Shown here one piece after another: positions 28,931 through 36,813 of a stretch of 44,699 nucleotides of DNA. Where the stretch lies: the IMG/VR virus record IMGVR_UViG_3300020154_000001, positions 1 through 44,699 of that record; one strand, 5' to 3'. Positions within the stretch are counted from its first letter, which is position 1, and each line of letters starts with the position of its first letter. The stretch is from a virus. The notes below the pieces were generated by a model. It was given only the letters and a program-made list of their open reading frames with translations, ran no database searches and had not been told where the DNA came from. A program made the translations under genes and the position numbers.

Positions 28931-29616
28931 GATACGACACCACTGACCTGCGAAACTGCTGCAAGTGCAACCTATGCCGCGAGCTGCGTCGCGTGAATGA
29001 TATGCCTGAACCGACGCCTACCGAGGCGGCGGAAGCGTTGCGGCGCGTCACTGCAGACAAAGACAGCGAGGTGCGCGATGCAGTCATCAAGCACTATCTG
29101 CAAGTCTTCAAGAGGACGCACGGGTCGCTGACGCCATTTACGTCTGCAGAGTTCGCGAGTGCTGCAGAGCGAGTCGCGGATTGGATGCGCGCCAACACTC
29201 AAGAGGCGCAACGCGTTACCGAGCTGCGTGAGAAACTCTCGCCTGGGAAGTCGTTTCTTCTCGACACTAGTATCCAGTCGATGGTTGACCGCTTGATAGA
29301 TGCCGGGCAACCCGCAACAGGCTACGCGCGAAGCGTTCACCCCGCGTTCAGTCCGACCGGTCGTGACAACACTCCGAAGCCGCGCATGCAGCCAATCGAG
29401 CGTGGCGCGTTCGACCAATGGGTGGCAGAGCAGCAGAAAGACCTAGTTCCGCCCGTATCTCCGAAGAACGTCTACCTAGACCGGCTGCAAGCCGCGATTG
29501 ACGTGCTCGAAGAGATACTAGAAGACGATGACGACGGTGAGCTAGACTCAACAGACAAGCGCATCATGCTGCTGCGCGTGCAAGAGATTCGCGTACTGAC
29601 GCAGAGTAACATATGA
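28927..29616 (+). CDS. Hypothetical protein with N-terminal Cys cluster (229 aa)
   Basis: ATGA-coupled to the helicase. Residues 11-18 carry CCKCNLC, a possible metal site. The rest is helical and charged, with an acidic stretch (LEEILEDDDDGELDS) near the C-terminus. An internal ATG at about 29002 (MPEPTPTEAAEAL) is a possible second start. No family. Position between helicase and ssDNA-binding protein suggests a replication accessory. Confidence 0.6.
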   Translation: MRYDTTDLRNCCKCNLCRELRRVNDMPEPTPTEAAEALRRVTADKDSEVRDAVIKHYLQVFKRTHGSLTPFTSAEFASAAERVADWMRANTQEAQRVTELREKLSPGKSFLLDTSIQSMVDRLIDAGQPATGYARSVHPAFSPTGRDNTPKPRMQPIERGAFDQWVAEQQKDLVPPVSPKNVYLDRLQAAIDVLEEILEDDDDGELDSTDKRIMLLRVQEIRVLTQSNI

Positions 29617-29753
29617 ACCAAGCCGCTACAAACCTCGTGCTAGCCGTCACGCTTGTCATAGTGACAGCGTTAGACGTGCACGTATACCTCAAGCTCAAGC
29701 GTCGTGTAGACGCGATAGAAATGGAAATCAGAGATGGCAAAGAAACCCGGTGA
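29613..29753 (+). CDS. 46-aa membrane peptide
   Basis: ATG at 29613 (ATGA overlap), TGA at 29751-29753; the last 20 nt overlap the next gene. The sequence MNQAATNLVLAVTLVIVTAL gives one membrane helix, followed by a charged amphipathic tail (DVHVYLKLKRRVDAIEMEIR). Placement in the replication operon could mean membrane tethering of a complex. Unknown function. Confidence 0.6.
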   Translation: MNQAATNLVLAVTLVIVTALDVHVYLKLKRRVDAIEMEIRDGKETR

Positions 29754-30180
29754 GATCAAAGTCGGTCAGAAGTTCCAATACGTCGAGCTGCCTAAAGGCA
29801 TGGACGAATGCTACTACGAGCTGGAACTGAAAGAAGTCAAGGAGCTGGACTCGGGCAACGAAGCGTTCGTTTTCGAGATTATGGACACGAACACGAAGCA
29901 AAAGGTTGGGTCAGAGACTAGTTGCATACTCAACCCTAACCAGAAGCTCGCGAGCATCTACTATTTCAAGGAGATGTTTGCCATCCACTGCGCGCTGAAC
30001 GGCAAGGAGTTTACGCAGAAGCGCGTAGACAAGATGACCGCGAAGTACAAGACAATCAAGAAAAGCTTCTTGGCGTCTGAGGAGCACGTCGGTAAGCGCG
30101 CGAAGCTCGTCATTGAGAGCTATGAAAACAAGGACGGCGAGACGAAAACGCGACGCACATGGGAGCCGCTGGAGTCATGA
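29734..30180 (+). CDS. Probable ssDNA-binding protein (148 aa)
   Basis: ATG at 29734 (MAKKPGEIKVGQKFQYVELP). Alternating beta pattern with many Lys and aromatics (CYYELELKEVKELDS, KLVIESYENKDGETKTRR) fits an OB-fold or DUF669-like single-strand DNA binder. It lies between helicase and DNA polymerase, as phage SSBs often do. The acidic C-terminal tip usual in SSB is only partly present (WEPLES). The call is by pattern and context. One of the four GATC sites is at its start (29754). Confidence 0.55.
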   Translation: MAKKPGEIKVGQKFQYVELPKGMDECYYELELKEVKELDSGNEAFVFEIMDTNTKQKVGSETSCILNPNQKLASIYYFKEMFAIHCALNGKEFTQKRVDKMTAKYKTIKKSFLASEEHVGKRAKLVIESYENKDGETKTRRTWEPLES

Positions 30181-30740
30181 GCCTACCTGTCTATCAAAGC
30201 CATAAACGTGTGCAAGCTGCGCAGATTCGCGCGATGGTTGCAGACCGAGAGGGGGCACACGCTAAAGGTCCGGTCGAGAAGCTCACTATCTACCATGACG
30301 GGGGCAGCGACCCTATCGAGCTGACCGGGCCGGTGGCTGAGCGCTTCTTTGCTGCGTTCGAGGCCAACGCAGCCTCGGTAGGCAACCGAGATGACCTTGG
30401 CTACTACGTGCTCTATCCTGATGGTTACGTGAGCTGGTCACCCACGAAGGCATTCGAGGAGGGCTACACGCACGCGCTCTCGCCCGACACGTACCGCAGC
30501 AAATCCAAGTGCCGAGCTTGGCTCAACACCCTTGGTTCGGGTGAAGAAGTGCCTGCATGGGTGTTGGCGAGTCCTGACCTGCAGTTCAACACGCCCGAGC
30601 CGGGTAGCATTACGGTCGAGAACGTCTGGATTGGTACGCACGTGTGCAAGCCGGGGGACTGGCTATGCTTGGCTGACGATGGCGCAATCGCAGCATGCAA
30701 CGCAGGCGCATTCCAACTCTCCTACGAGCCTTGCACATGA
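30177..30740 (+). CDS. Common phage protein of unknown function (187 aa)
   Basis: ATG at 30177 in an ATGA overlap with GGAG upstream (MSLPVYQSHKRVQAAQIRAM). The opening 'YQSHKxVxAxxI' and a later block with YPDGYVSWSPTKAFEEGY (about 84-101) are features I associate with a widespread small phage protein of unknown role. The C-terminal half is aromatic- and Cys-containing (HVCKPGDWLCLADDG). It directly precedes the DNA polymerase. Confidence 0.65.
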   Translation: MSLPVYQSHKRVQAAQIRAMVADREGAHAKGPVEKLTIYHDGGSDPIELTGPVAERFFAAFEANAASVGNRDDLGYYVLYPDGYVSWSPTKAFEEGYTHALSPDTYRSKSKCRAWLNTLGSGEEVPAWVLASPDLQFNTPEPGSITVENVWIGTHVCKPGDWLCLADDGAIAACNAGAFQLSYEPCT

Positions 30741-32923
30741 CATCATCGCAGGCACTGCTAGCCCCGGATACTGAGACTCACTTGATAGCTCCGGGGCTAG
30801 CGGCGCCTCCGATGGTTTGTACTGCGTTTGCTGTCGAGCCTTGCAAAGGCGCGTTGCTGCACGTCAAGGATGCAAAACAGTATTGGGAGATATGGCTCAA
30901 GCGTGCAGCTGCGGGCGAACTACTCCTAACCAATGTGAGCATGCATTATGACATGGCGGTTGTTCTCGCGATGTGGCCCGACTTGGCCGAAGATATCTTT
31001 CGTGCGTACGAATCAGGCAATGTTCATTGCTCTGTCGTAGACCAAAGACTTATCGATATCCGCGACGGTGTGCTCGAATCGAAGCTTAGGCCAAAGCATC
31101 AGAGATACTATTCGCTCAAGGCTCAAGTCTCGCGCTTCTTCGGTGTAGACCTCGCTAAGGGCGAAGACACTTGGCAGTTGAGATACGCAGAGCTTGAGCA
31201 CCTACCGTGCGAAGAATGGCCAGTAGAGGCTCGCCGCTACCCCATCAAAGATGCCAAGTGGGCGCTGAAGCTGAAGCAACGGCAGATAGCCAATGGCGAC
31301 TTGATGCCGAACATGGGCTTCGAGGCGTACGCAGCGTTCGCTCTGTACCTGCAAGCGTGCCGAGGGCTCCGCACTGACCCTGTCGCGTGCCAGAAGCTCA
31401 TCAAAGGTCTTGAGAAGGAGCTAGTCCGCTGCGAAAAGCTCTTGTGGCAGGCAAAGCTGTTGAAGATGAGCAAGGCTGGAAAGGTTACAAAGGACCTTAA
31501 CCAAGCACGCTATCTAATCATGTATTCGCTCCCACGCCGCATCAGGCGCAAGCTGAGCAAGGCGATAGCTGCAGCAAAGGCGTACAGCAGCAAGCAGGCA
31601 CGCGAGCAACGTGAGAACGTGCAGCGTGTGTTCTCGCTAGATGACGCAGACTTCGCGAAAGCTGAGCGGCGCCTAGACCGCATCTTGCGGAAAGACGTCA
31701 GCCACAAGCGGCGCATGAAGCTGTGGCGGGCGCACGGCTACGACGACACGCTTTGGGTCGCGATGCAGTCGCTCATCAAGAAACCGCGCCCGTTCAAAGC
31801 GCTGGGTGTTGCGCTCTCTAGGACAGGCCAGATATCGGTCAACGCTGCCGCGTGCAAGGCCAGCCGCAACGAAGCTCTGATTGCGTACGCGCGTTTCACG
31901 AGCGCCAACACCCTGCGGAAGAAGGCGCAGCGCATGCTCAAAGGCAGCGTTATCCCGCTGCAAACGACGTACATGACGCCAGTCAACTCGGGCCGCACGA
32001 GCAGCCGAGCGAGCGAGCAACCTCTCGTAGGCGACAACTTTCAGAACTTCCGCCGCTCAGCGTTTGACACGCTGGAAGGTGAGGAGGAGCTACCAGGACA
32101 GCGCGAGTGCTTCGTACCTCGTGACGGATTCGTTTACTGCAGTATCGACCTAAACTCAGCAGAGATGAGGGGATATGCACAAGTCGAATATGACCACTTG
32201 GGAGTTTCAGAGCTTAGAGATGTACTTAACGCAGGAAAGAATCCGCATCGCGTTTTGGGTGCGTTCATCCTTGGCATCTCGGAGCGTGATTTTGAGCGCC
32301 GCTATGCGGCTGGTGATGAAGAGTGCATTAGGGCAGCGCAGTTTGCTAAGATTCCCAACTTCGCTTTGCTCGGTGGAGGTGGGCACGCGATTCTACCCGA
32401 TTACGCTGCAGGTATGGGTATCTCACTAGACCTTGATGAAGCGAAGGAACTCTACGATGCCTTTCACGCTAAGTGGTGCCACGTTGCGGAGATGCATAAG
32501 TATTTCCGTAAGTTCATTCACAAGGTATACACCAATCCCCGTACCGGGTTTGCGCGTTACCTTGATCGTTACGCACAAGCATGTAACAACCCTTTTCAGA
32601 ATATCATTGCTGCGGTCGCTAAGAGATGCTGTACGGCTGTCGCGCGAGAGATTTACGTGCCCGGAGGTCAACTGAACGGCTCGTATGCAGTACTCTTCCT
32701 GCACGATGAGATACTCTTCGAGCTGCGGGAGGATATGGCTAGTGAGCATGCTTGGCGCGCAACGCGGCTGATGATTGATGCCGCTAACTACTACCTGCCC
32801 GACGTGCCCATGACCGCAGAGCCGGCCCTTATGACAAGGTTCACCAAAGGTGCTAAGACGATTACGCATAGCAGTAGGCTGGACCGGGACGGGAATCCGC
32901 TCCTACTTGTGCACAAAGCTTGA
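30737..32923 (+). CDS. polA: Family A DNA polymerase with 3'-5' exonuclease (728 aa)
   Basis: Replicative polymerase. ATG at 30737 (MTSSQALLAPDTETH) in an ATGA overlap. Exo I is D11-T-E13, exo II is N66...D72 in TNVSMHYDM, and exo III is the Y...D in RRYPIKDAKWALKL (about 180-190). Polymerase motif A is near residue 470 (SIDLNSAEMRGYA; consensus DYSQIE/DxxxxE), and motif B is near 530 (RAAQFAKIPNFALLGGG). Motif C is H656-D657-E658 in FLHDEILFE. All catalytic acids are present, so both activities should work. No 5'-3' exonuclease domain. Length is normal for phage PolA. Confidence 0.93.
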   Translation: MTSSQALLAPDTETHLIAPGLAAPPMVCTAFAVEPCKGALLHVKDAKQYWEIWLKRAAAGELLLTNVSMHYDMAVVLAMWPDLAEDIFRAYESGNVHCSVVDQRLIDIRDGVLESKLRPKHQRYYSLKAQVSRFFGVDLAKGEDTWQLRYAELEHLPCEEWPVEARRYPIKDAKWALKLKQRQIANGDLMPNMGFEAYAAFALYLQACRGLRTDPVACQKLIKGLEKELVRCEKLLWQAKLLKMSKAGKVTKDLNQARYLIMYSLPRRIRRKLSKAIAAAKAYSSKQAREQRENVQRVFSLDDADFAKAERRLDRILRKDVSHKRRMKLWRAHGYDDTLWVAMQSLIKKPRPFKALGVALSRTGQISVNAAACKASRNEALIAYARFTSANTLRKKAQRMLKGSVIPLQTTYMTPVNSGRTSSRASEQPLVGDNFQNFRRSAFDTLEGEEELPGQRECFVPRDGFVYCSIDLNSAEMRGYAQVEYDHLGVSELRDVLNAGKNPHRVLGAFILGISERDFERRYAAGDEECIRAAQFAKIPNFALLGGGGHAILPDYAAGMGISLDLDEAKELYDAFHAKWCHVAEMHKYFRKFIHKVYTNPRTGFARYLDRYAQACNNPFQNIIAAVAKRCCTAVAREIYVPGGQLNGSYAVLFLHDEILFELREDMASEHAWRATRLMIDAANYYLPDVPMTAEPALMTRFTKGAKTITHSSRLDRDGNPLLLVHKA

Positions 32924-32942
32924 TGAGCCGAGTGTACGGCTT

Positions 32943-33404
32943 GTGTGGGCGTGGGCGCGGCTGCGGCGCATCAAGCGCTCACGCGCCCGCGCGCTAAGGC
33001 ACGCCGAGCTTGTGGAGTTGGTGCGCACTGGCAAGTCGGATGCTCTAAGACTTGCAGACCTGCCAGTGCCTCGGAAGCTCCGCCCACCTCCGCCGCCTAT
33101 CTCGTGCGGCTGCTTTTACAAGCGCGACATGGTGCTGCAATATGGGGAGAACGTAGCAGTTAGCAACTATAACCCGCGCTACGCAGCAGACTACCCGCAC
33201 GTGGACGTTTGCACAGAAGCGTGGGTGTTGCTGACGCGAGAGCAGCACATGATACCGGGCCGACCGACTCAGAGCCTCTGCTACGAGACAATAGCCGGCA
33301 CTATCGAAGTTCATCACAACCCGATGCTACATGCCAAAGCGAACAACTACACAGAACTCCAAGCAGCCACGATTGCGCGCGCCGTCCGAAACCTTCGAGA
33401 GTAA
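32943..33404 (+). CDS. Hypothetical protein (153 aa, start uncertain)
   Basis: The frame is open from 32850, inside the polymerase gene, but the only good starts are a GTG there and a GTG at 32943. I choose the latter because it begins 19 nt after the polymerase stop. The basic N-terminus (RRIKRSRARALRHAE) is followed by a Pro run (PPPPPISCGCFYKRD) and a mixed domain with three Cys. No family. The end overlaps the VRR-NUC start by 74 nt. Confidence 0.55.
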   Translation: MWAWARLRRIKRSRARALRHAELVELVRTGKSDALRLADLPVPRKLRPPPPPISCGCFYKRDMVLQYGENVAVSNYNPRYAADYPHVDVCTEAWVLLTREQHMIPGRPTQSLCYETIAGTIEVHHNPMLHAKANNYTELQAATIARAVRNLRE

Positions 33405-33756
33405 GGCGTTCGCGCGGTGGCTTCAGCGCCAGATGCAAGCCGGGGTGCTGCTGTTCAGCAAGATTCCCATCGGCGACTCAACACTCAGCGGCGAAGAGGG
33501 AAAGAAGCTCTACCACATGGGTGTTCGGCGCGGCGTGCCTGACTTTGTTATCGTGCACATAGCGACTCGAAAGGTCCTATGGGTCGAGATGAAGCGCGAG
33601 CAGGGCGGAGTGTTGAGTGCGTATCAGAAGGCGTGGAAGTCTGCGCTAGGGCCATCTGCAGCGGTTGCTTATGGCTTCAAGGACGCGAAAGCGATAACAG
33701 TGGAGTGGTTATATGCAAGGGGATTTGAGACTAGGGATAGACGTAGCGGCGCGTGA
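33331..33756 (+). CDS. VRR-NUC nuclease (141 aa)
   Basis: A stand-alone VRR-NUC domain of the PD-(D/E)XK class, as found in many phages for Holliday-junction or flap processing. Visible elements are F-x-R-W-L near residue 30, GVRRGVPDFVIV with catalytic Asp71, LWVEMKRE with Glu86 and Lys88, and Gln99 in SAYQKAW. Length is typical. Sits after DNA polymerase, together with the Cas4-like nuclease and SF2 helicase, giving a full set of replication and recombination enzymes. Confidence 0.85.
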   Translation: MPKRTTTQNSKQPRLRAPSETFESKAFARWLQRQMQAGVLLFSKIPIGDSTLSGEEGKKLYHMGVRRGVPDFVIVHIATRKVLWVEMKREQGGVLSAYQKAWKSALGPSAAVAYGFKDAKAITVEWLYARGFETRDRRSGA

Positions 33757-34330
33757 ACTGACAGCAGATGAGCTAGCAGCGAAGGAGGTGTTCTTCGGCC
33801 TCGCTGCGCACTTCGCGCTGCAGCTGACGCGCGTGCGTAATCAGCAGTTTCGTGAAATAGGCATTGAGTCGGTTGTAGCGTACGAGCCTCCTCACGACGT
33901 AGTGGTTGACGCGCTGAAGCTCATTGCTTACGAGCCTGACCAGCAGATAGTGCTAGACGCGTCAGTGCATCCGGCGCAGAAAGCAGAGCAACGTATCCTG
34001 CAGCTGATTGCTGCGTTCGCCGCCGATACGGTGAAGCTGGCTGTCCAACACCTATCGCGCGCGGAGCTGCTTGAGCGGGTAAGGGTGTTGGCGCGTACGC
34101 CGCTAGAAGAGGATGCGGACGCAGCTACGGACCGCCTTGACGCAATCTACCAGCTGCTTGGCGGACACAACTCCGCGTACGTGGGTGAAGTGCTGGAGCG
34201 GGTCGAGCGCATCATTACGCGAGATAGCTTAGGCTACCAGGGATACGATGTAGGTATGAAGTCAGGCATCGACCGCATCGTGCTCGACCTCAAAGAGGCC
34301 TTTACCGAAGCTCTCACGGTCGGTCGATGA
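33713..34330 (+). CDS. Hypothetical protein (205 aa)
   Basis: ATG at 33713 (MQGDLRLGIDVAARELTADE) with GGAGT upstream, overlapping the nuclease end. Strongly helical, rich in Ala, Leu, Glu and Arg; two long helices around residues 70-130 and 165-200. No motif recognised. Confidence 0.6.
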   Translation: MQGDLRLGIDVAARELTADELAAKEVFFGLAAHFALQLTRVRNQQFREIGIESVVAYEPPHDVVVDALKLIAYEPDQQIVLDASVHPAQKAEQRILQLIAAFAADTVKLAVQHLSRAELLERVRVLARTPLEEDADAATDRLDAIYQLLGGHNSAYVGEVLERVERIITRDSLGYQGYDVGMKSGIDRIVLDLKEAFTEALTVGR

Positions 34331-34713
34331 GGATGGAGAAGCTTGGCGCTGTGGAGGCTGCAATACGGGTGGCATTTGAAGCCAGGTTCCCGAGCATCAA
34401 CTCGACTTTCCTCCTCACGCAGTCAAAAGAGCTAGCCAATCAACGAAGCGCGATGTTCGCTGCTGTCATTATCCCCTACTCTTACTTCGATGAGGGAGGC
34501 TGGCACCTAAGGCAGGGGGCTAGGTGGATACTGCACGTGCCGAATATGCAGAAGATGTCCTTGACAACGCGCGAGCAACTGATAAGCATCGTTTTAGACG
34601 AGATGGACGAGTATATCGCGAAAGGTTCCATCACCAATGACGAGACTTCTATACATATTCTTGACGACATTCGCTATCGCCTGCAGCGAAGCACCAACCG
34701 AACCATCAACTAG
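34327..34713 (+). CDS. Hypothetical protein (128 aa)
   Basis: ATGA-coupled. Mixed alpha/beta (MRMEKLGAVEAAIRVAFEAR..., AVIIPYSYFDEGGWHLRQGARWIL), with an acidic helical C-terminus (LDEMDEYIAKG). No family recognised. The 3' end overlaps the lipoprotein start. Confidence 0.6.
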   Translation: MRMEKLGAVEAAIRVAFEARFPSINSTFLLTQSKELANQRSAMFAAVIIPYSYFDEGGWHLRQGARWILHVPNMQKMSLTTREQLISIVLDEMDEYIAKGSITNDETSIHILDDIRYRLQRSTNRTIN

Positions 34714-35083
34714 CAGCGATGCAGCTGCAGACGACGAAGACGCAGGTTGGGACGAGCCTGTTGAAGCTCGCAGCTTGGCGATAACCGGGACCAACTACGC
34801 AATCAGCAAACTGCAGGCACGCTACCCAACTTATGGTAGTTGGGACGAGGAGCCGGACCGCCTCACTGGCGCAACGCCTGACGGCTGCAAGTGGATTCGC
34901 GCTTACCATACACACTACAGCAGTACTTGGTATTCTTACAACATTTGGAAAAAGACACTGCCTATCCAAGGCTGTGGCCCTCTTCATTATCCTAACGCTT
35001 ATAGCTTCTCCGAAACCATTCGCTGCCCGATGGCGCCTGCTTACGGCAGCTCTTGCTGGAAAGTCGCAGATTTACACCCATGA
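34637..35083 (+). CDS. Lipoprotein, Cys/Trp-rich (148 aa)
   Basis: ATG at 34637. Signal peptide MTRLLYIFLTTFAIAC with a lipobox ending at Cys16, then an acidic, Pro/Ser/Asp-rich linker (to about residue 45). A folded exported domain follows with four Cys and many Tyr/Trp (CKWIRAYHTHYSSTWYSYN, CPMAPAYGSSCWK). It overlaps the next lipoprotein start. The motif AISKLQARYPTYGSWDE resembles the corresponding part of that neighbour, so the two may be old duplicates. Envelope lipoproteins of phages often block superinfection; this is inference. Confidence 0.7.
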   Translation: MTRLLYIFLTTFAIACSEAPTEPSTSSDAAADDEDAGWDEPVEARSLAITGTNYAISKLQARYPTYGSWDEEPDRLTGATPDGCKWIRAYHTHYSSTWYSYNIWKKTLPIQGCGPLHYPNAYSFSETIRCPMAPAYGSSCWKVADLHP

Positions 35084-35562
35084 GATACGCAATCCTAACA
35101 ATCGTGTTCGCTGTGTTCGCTGTTGGCTGCGCCGAGTCGTTCGACGCGCCGCAACCGGACCCTATCCACAACATCACAGAGGCCGCCGCGGGGCGCGCAG
35201 CACCAACACCCAGCACTCGGGACGAAGAGAACTACAAATGGCCGGAGCCGGGACCATCGCCTGAAGTTGGCGGCGTCGTGTCTGCGCTCACCGCTTGCAG
35301 CGCTGCAAAGCAAAAAATCAAGGCTCGCTATGGTTGCTCGTACGGTTGGGTCGAGACAAGCAGCGAGTTCCGAAACGAGTCCGGCTCGTGCAGCGGCGGC
35401 GAGCAGTACTTGATTTTCAAAACGTCCTCTCAGCCTACAGACGGCCAAGTGCGCTTCGAAGTCGACCGCAAGCAGTGCGTTCCAGACGCGGGCTGCGGCT
35501 GGGTGTTCAGGCACTACGCGAAATGTGACTGCTACAACACTCCATGTACTACAGGCTGGTAA
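35080..35562 (+). CDS. Second lipoprotein, Cys-rich (160 aa)
   Basis: ATG at 35080, ATGA-coupled. Signal peptide MRYAILTIVFAVFAVGC with lipobox Cys17, then a Pro/Asp linker. The domain has about ten Cys (for example CSAAKQKIKARYGCSYGW, CDCYNTPC), implying several disulphides in the periplasm. The segment AKQKIKARYGCSYGW aligns with the ARY...YGSW of the preceding lipoprotein. The role is unknown. The location just before an anti-CBASS gene suggests a counter-defence or exclusion island. Confidence 0.7.
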   Translation: MRYAILTIVFAVFAVGCAESFDAPQPDPIHNITEAAAGRAAPTPSTRDEENYKWPEPGPSPEVGGVVSALTACSAAKQKIKARYGCSYGWVETSSEFRNESGSCSGGEQYLIFKTSSQPTDGQVRFEVDRKQCVPDAGCGWVFRHYAKCDCYNTPCTTGW

Positions 35563-35569
35563 TACCTAA

Positions 35570-35791
35570 ATGAACAACATTCTCAAAAGAATCGACAATG
35601 ACTTTGTCTACCACGCGCCGAAAGAGGGCCAGCCTGCTACCTATGCTGAGATTCGCGAGCGCTGTCGTCTCTTGGCTGTACACTTCGCAGAAGTCATGCC
35701 GGAGTCAGCGGTGCGCGAACTCTCGCTAGCGCTGACCAAGCTGGAAGAAGCTGCGTTTTGGGCGAACGCAGGCATTGCGAGACACGGCTAA
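35570..35791 (+). CDS. acb2: Acb2-like cyclic-nucleotide sponge (anti-CBASS) (73 aa)
   Basis: Recognised from the conserved C-terminal signature LALTKLEEAAFWANAGIAR and the N-terminal FVYHAP, with R-x-R-C-R between. These are the hallmarks of the Acb2/Tad1-hairpin family (two long helices). Acb2 proteins form hexamers that bind cyclic di- and trinucleotides made by CBASS (and some Thoeris) sensors and so silence the effectors. Length is normal. It lies at the end of the plus-strand operon, so it should be made before late genes. The match is by eye, and the nucleotide-binding residues were not individually checked. Confidence 0.8.
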   Translation: MNNILKRIDNDFVYHAPKEGQPATYAEIRERCRLLAVHFAEVMPESAVRELSLALTKLEEAAFWANAGIARHG

Positions 35792-35877
35792 TGGAGAAGC
35801 TGATGGATAAGCACCTGCTGTTAGCAATCATACTATTCATGATGCTAGTTGCTTCGCTCATGACGCTGGACCTCTAG
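35791..35877 (+). CDS. 28-aa membrane peptide
   Basis: ATG at 35791 (TAATG overlap with acb2), TAG at 35875-35877. The sequence MEKLMDKHLLLAIILFMMLV, then ASLMTLDL, is a charged start plus one hydrophobic helix. Last gene of the plus operon, 17 nt before the terminator stem. Coupling to acb2 hints at joint expression. Confidence 0.55.
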   Translation: MEKLMDKHLLLAIILFMMLVASLMTLDL

Positions 35878-35894
35878 CAGCACTGCACATAGAA

Positions 35895-35934
35895 AAGCCC
35901 CGTGCGACCAGTCATCGCACGGGGCTTGTCTTTT
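35895..35934. terminator. Bidirectional terminator between convergent operons
   Basis: AAGCCCCGTGCGA (35895-35907) and TCGCACGGGGCTT (35915-35927) form a 13-bp stem with a 7-nt loop. T runs flank it on both sides (GTCTTTT on the plus strand; TTTT on the minus strand), so it should end both the replication operon and the lysis/metacaspase operon. Confidence 0.92.
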
Positions 35935-35949
35935 AGGCGCGGTAGCGTA

Positions 35950-36813
35950 CTAGATGGAGAATGCCACGCTGCGCTCGAACGCGTCAAGCCGAGGTCCTGC
36001 GTAAACATAGTGCGGGGTCTGGGTTGGCGGCAGCGAGCGGCGCACTCGAGTGATAAGCTCACCGTAGCTCGCCTTCGGGTAGTGCCTCAGCGTCTGCAGA
36101 AGCGCCCCCGTAAAGGCGCCGTTGACCGGCCCGTCCATCGAGGTCTGATTGTCCTGACAGCCGCTGAACGACAGCACGTGGGCCTGAATCGGCGCTCGTT
36201 TGGCGACCGCTCGGGCCACTTGCCGGTATTCCATCTCGTTCCGCTCGGCCGTGCGTGCCATCACGTCCGGAGGCACAGCGCGGCTGTCAGGCTGCAGCAA
36301 CACCCCGGTCTGACCGAACGCGCGAACCATGGTGCCCGAGTGGCACGAGTCCGAAAGGAACATGATGCGGACTCCCGGCCGGAACGTCGCCCACGCGGCC
36401 TCCAACTCGTCGTCCAGAATCTGCCGGTCGTAGAGACAAATGGTCTCGTCCATGCTGTCTGATTCGTCGCTGTCGTAGTCGAACACCTGCGAGCCGTGGG
36501 AGCTGTTGCTGACTACGACAATGTCACCCGGAGCAGCTGCGCCGGCCAGCTCGCTCAGCGCCTTGAAAAAGTTGTGGCTGGTCGCGTTGCGAGTCAGGAG
36601 CACCATGCCTTCGTAGTCGCGCTCTTGCGTCAGCATGTGATGCATGTGACGTGCATCGTTCTCGCAGCCGCGCAGTGGGCCGCTCCAGCCGTCATAGTGG
36701 TCAGGGTCCACTACGTTGACGCCAACGTTTAGGCAGTAGCCTTTGGGCTTGCGCGTAGCTTTCGCAGGTTGCGGATGCTTCCAGAATGCGGCGAGTCGTT
36801 CGAATAGATTCAT
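35950..36813 (-). CDS. Metacaspase-like (C14) cysteine protease (287 aa)
   Basis: Start ATG at 36813 overlaps the endolysin stop (ATGA). A caspase p20-like core is clear: YCLNVGVNVVDP, LRGCENDARHMHHML, the catalytic His106 in VSNSSHGSQV, an acidic loop DYDSDESDSMDE, and Cys157 in FLSDSCHSG. The p10-like part has SFSGCQDNQTS, a metacaspase signature, and GAFTGALLQTL. The N-terminal 25 residues form a short helix. Type I metacaspases cleave after Arg/Lys, usually with Ca2+. It is the last gene of the late/lysis operon and lacks a signal peptide, so it acts in the cytoplasm or virion. Possible roles are cleavage of a host or virion protein, lysis timing, or interference with caspase-gasdermin defence. 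Both catalytic residues are present. Confidence 0.88.
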   Translation of the reverse strand: MNLFERLAAFWKHPQPAKATRKPKGYCLNVGVNVVDPDHYDGWSGPLRGCENDARHMHHMLTQERDYEGMVLLTRNATSHNFFKALSELAGAAAPGDIVVVSNSSHGSQVFDYDSDESDSMDETICLYDRQILDDELEAAWATFRPGVRIMFLSDSCHSGTMVRAFGQTGVLLQPDSRAVPPDVMARTAERNEMEYRQVARAVAKRAPIQAHVLSFSGCQDNQTSMDGPVNGAFTGALLQTLRHYPKASYGELITRVRRSLPPTQTPHYVYAGPRLDAFERSVAFSI

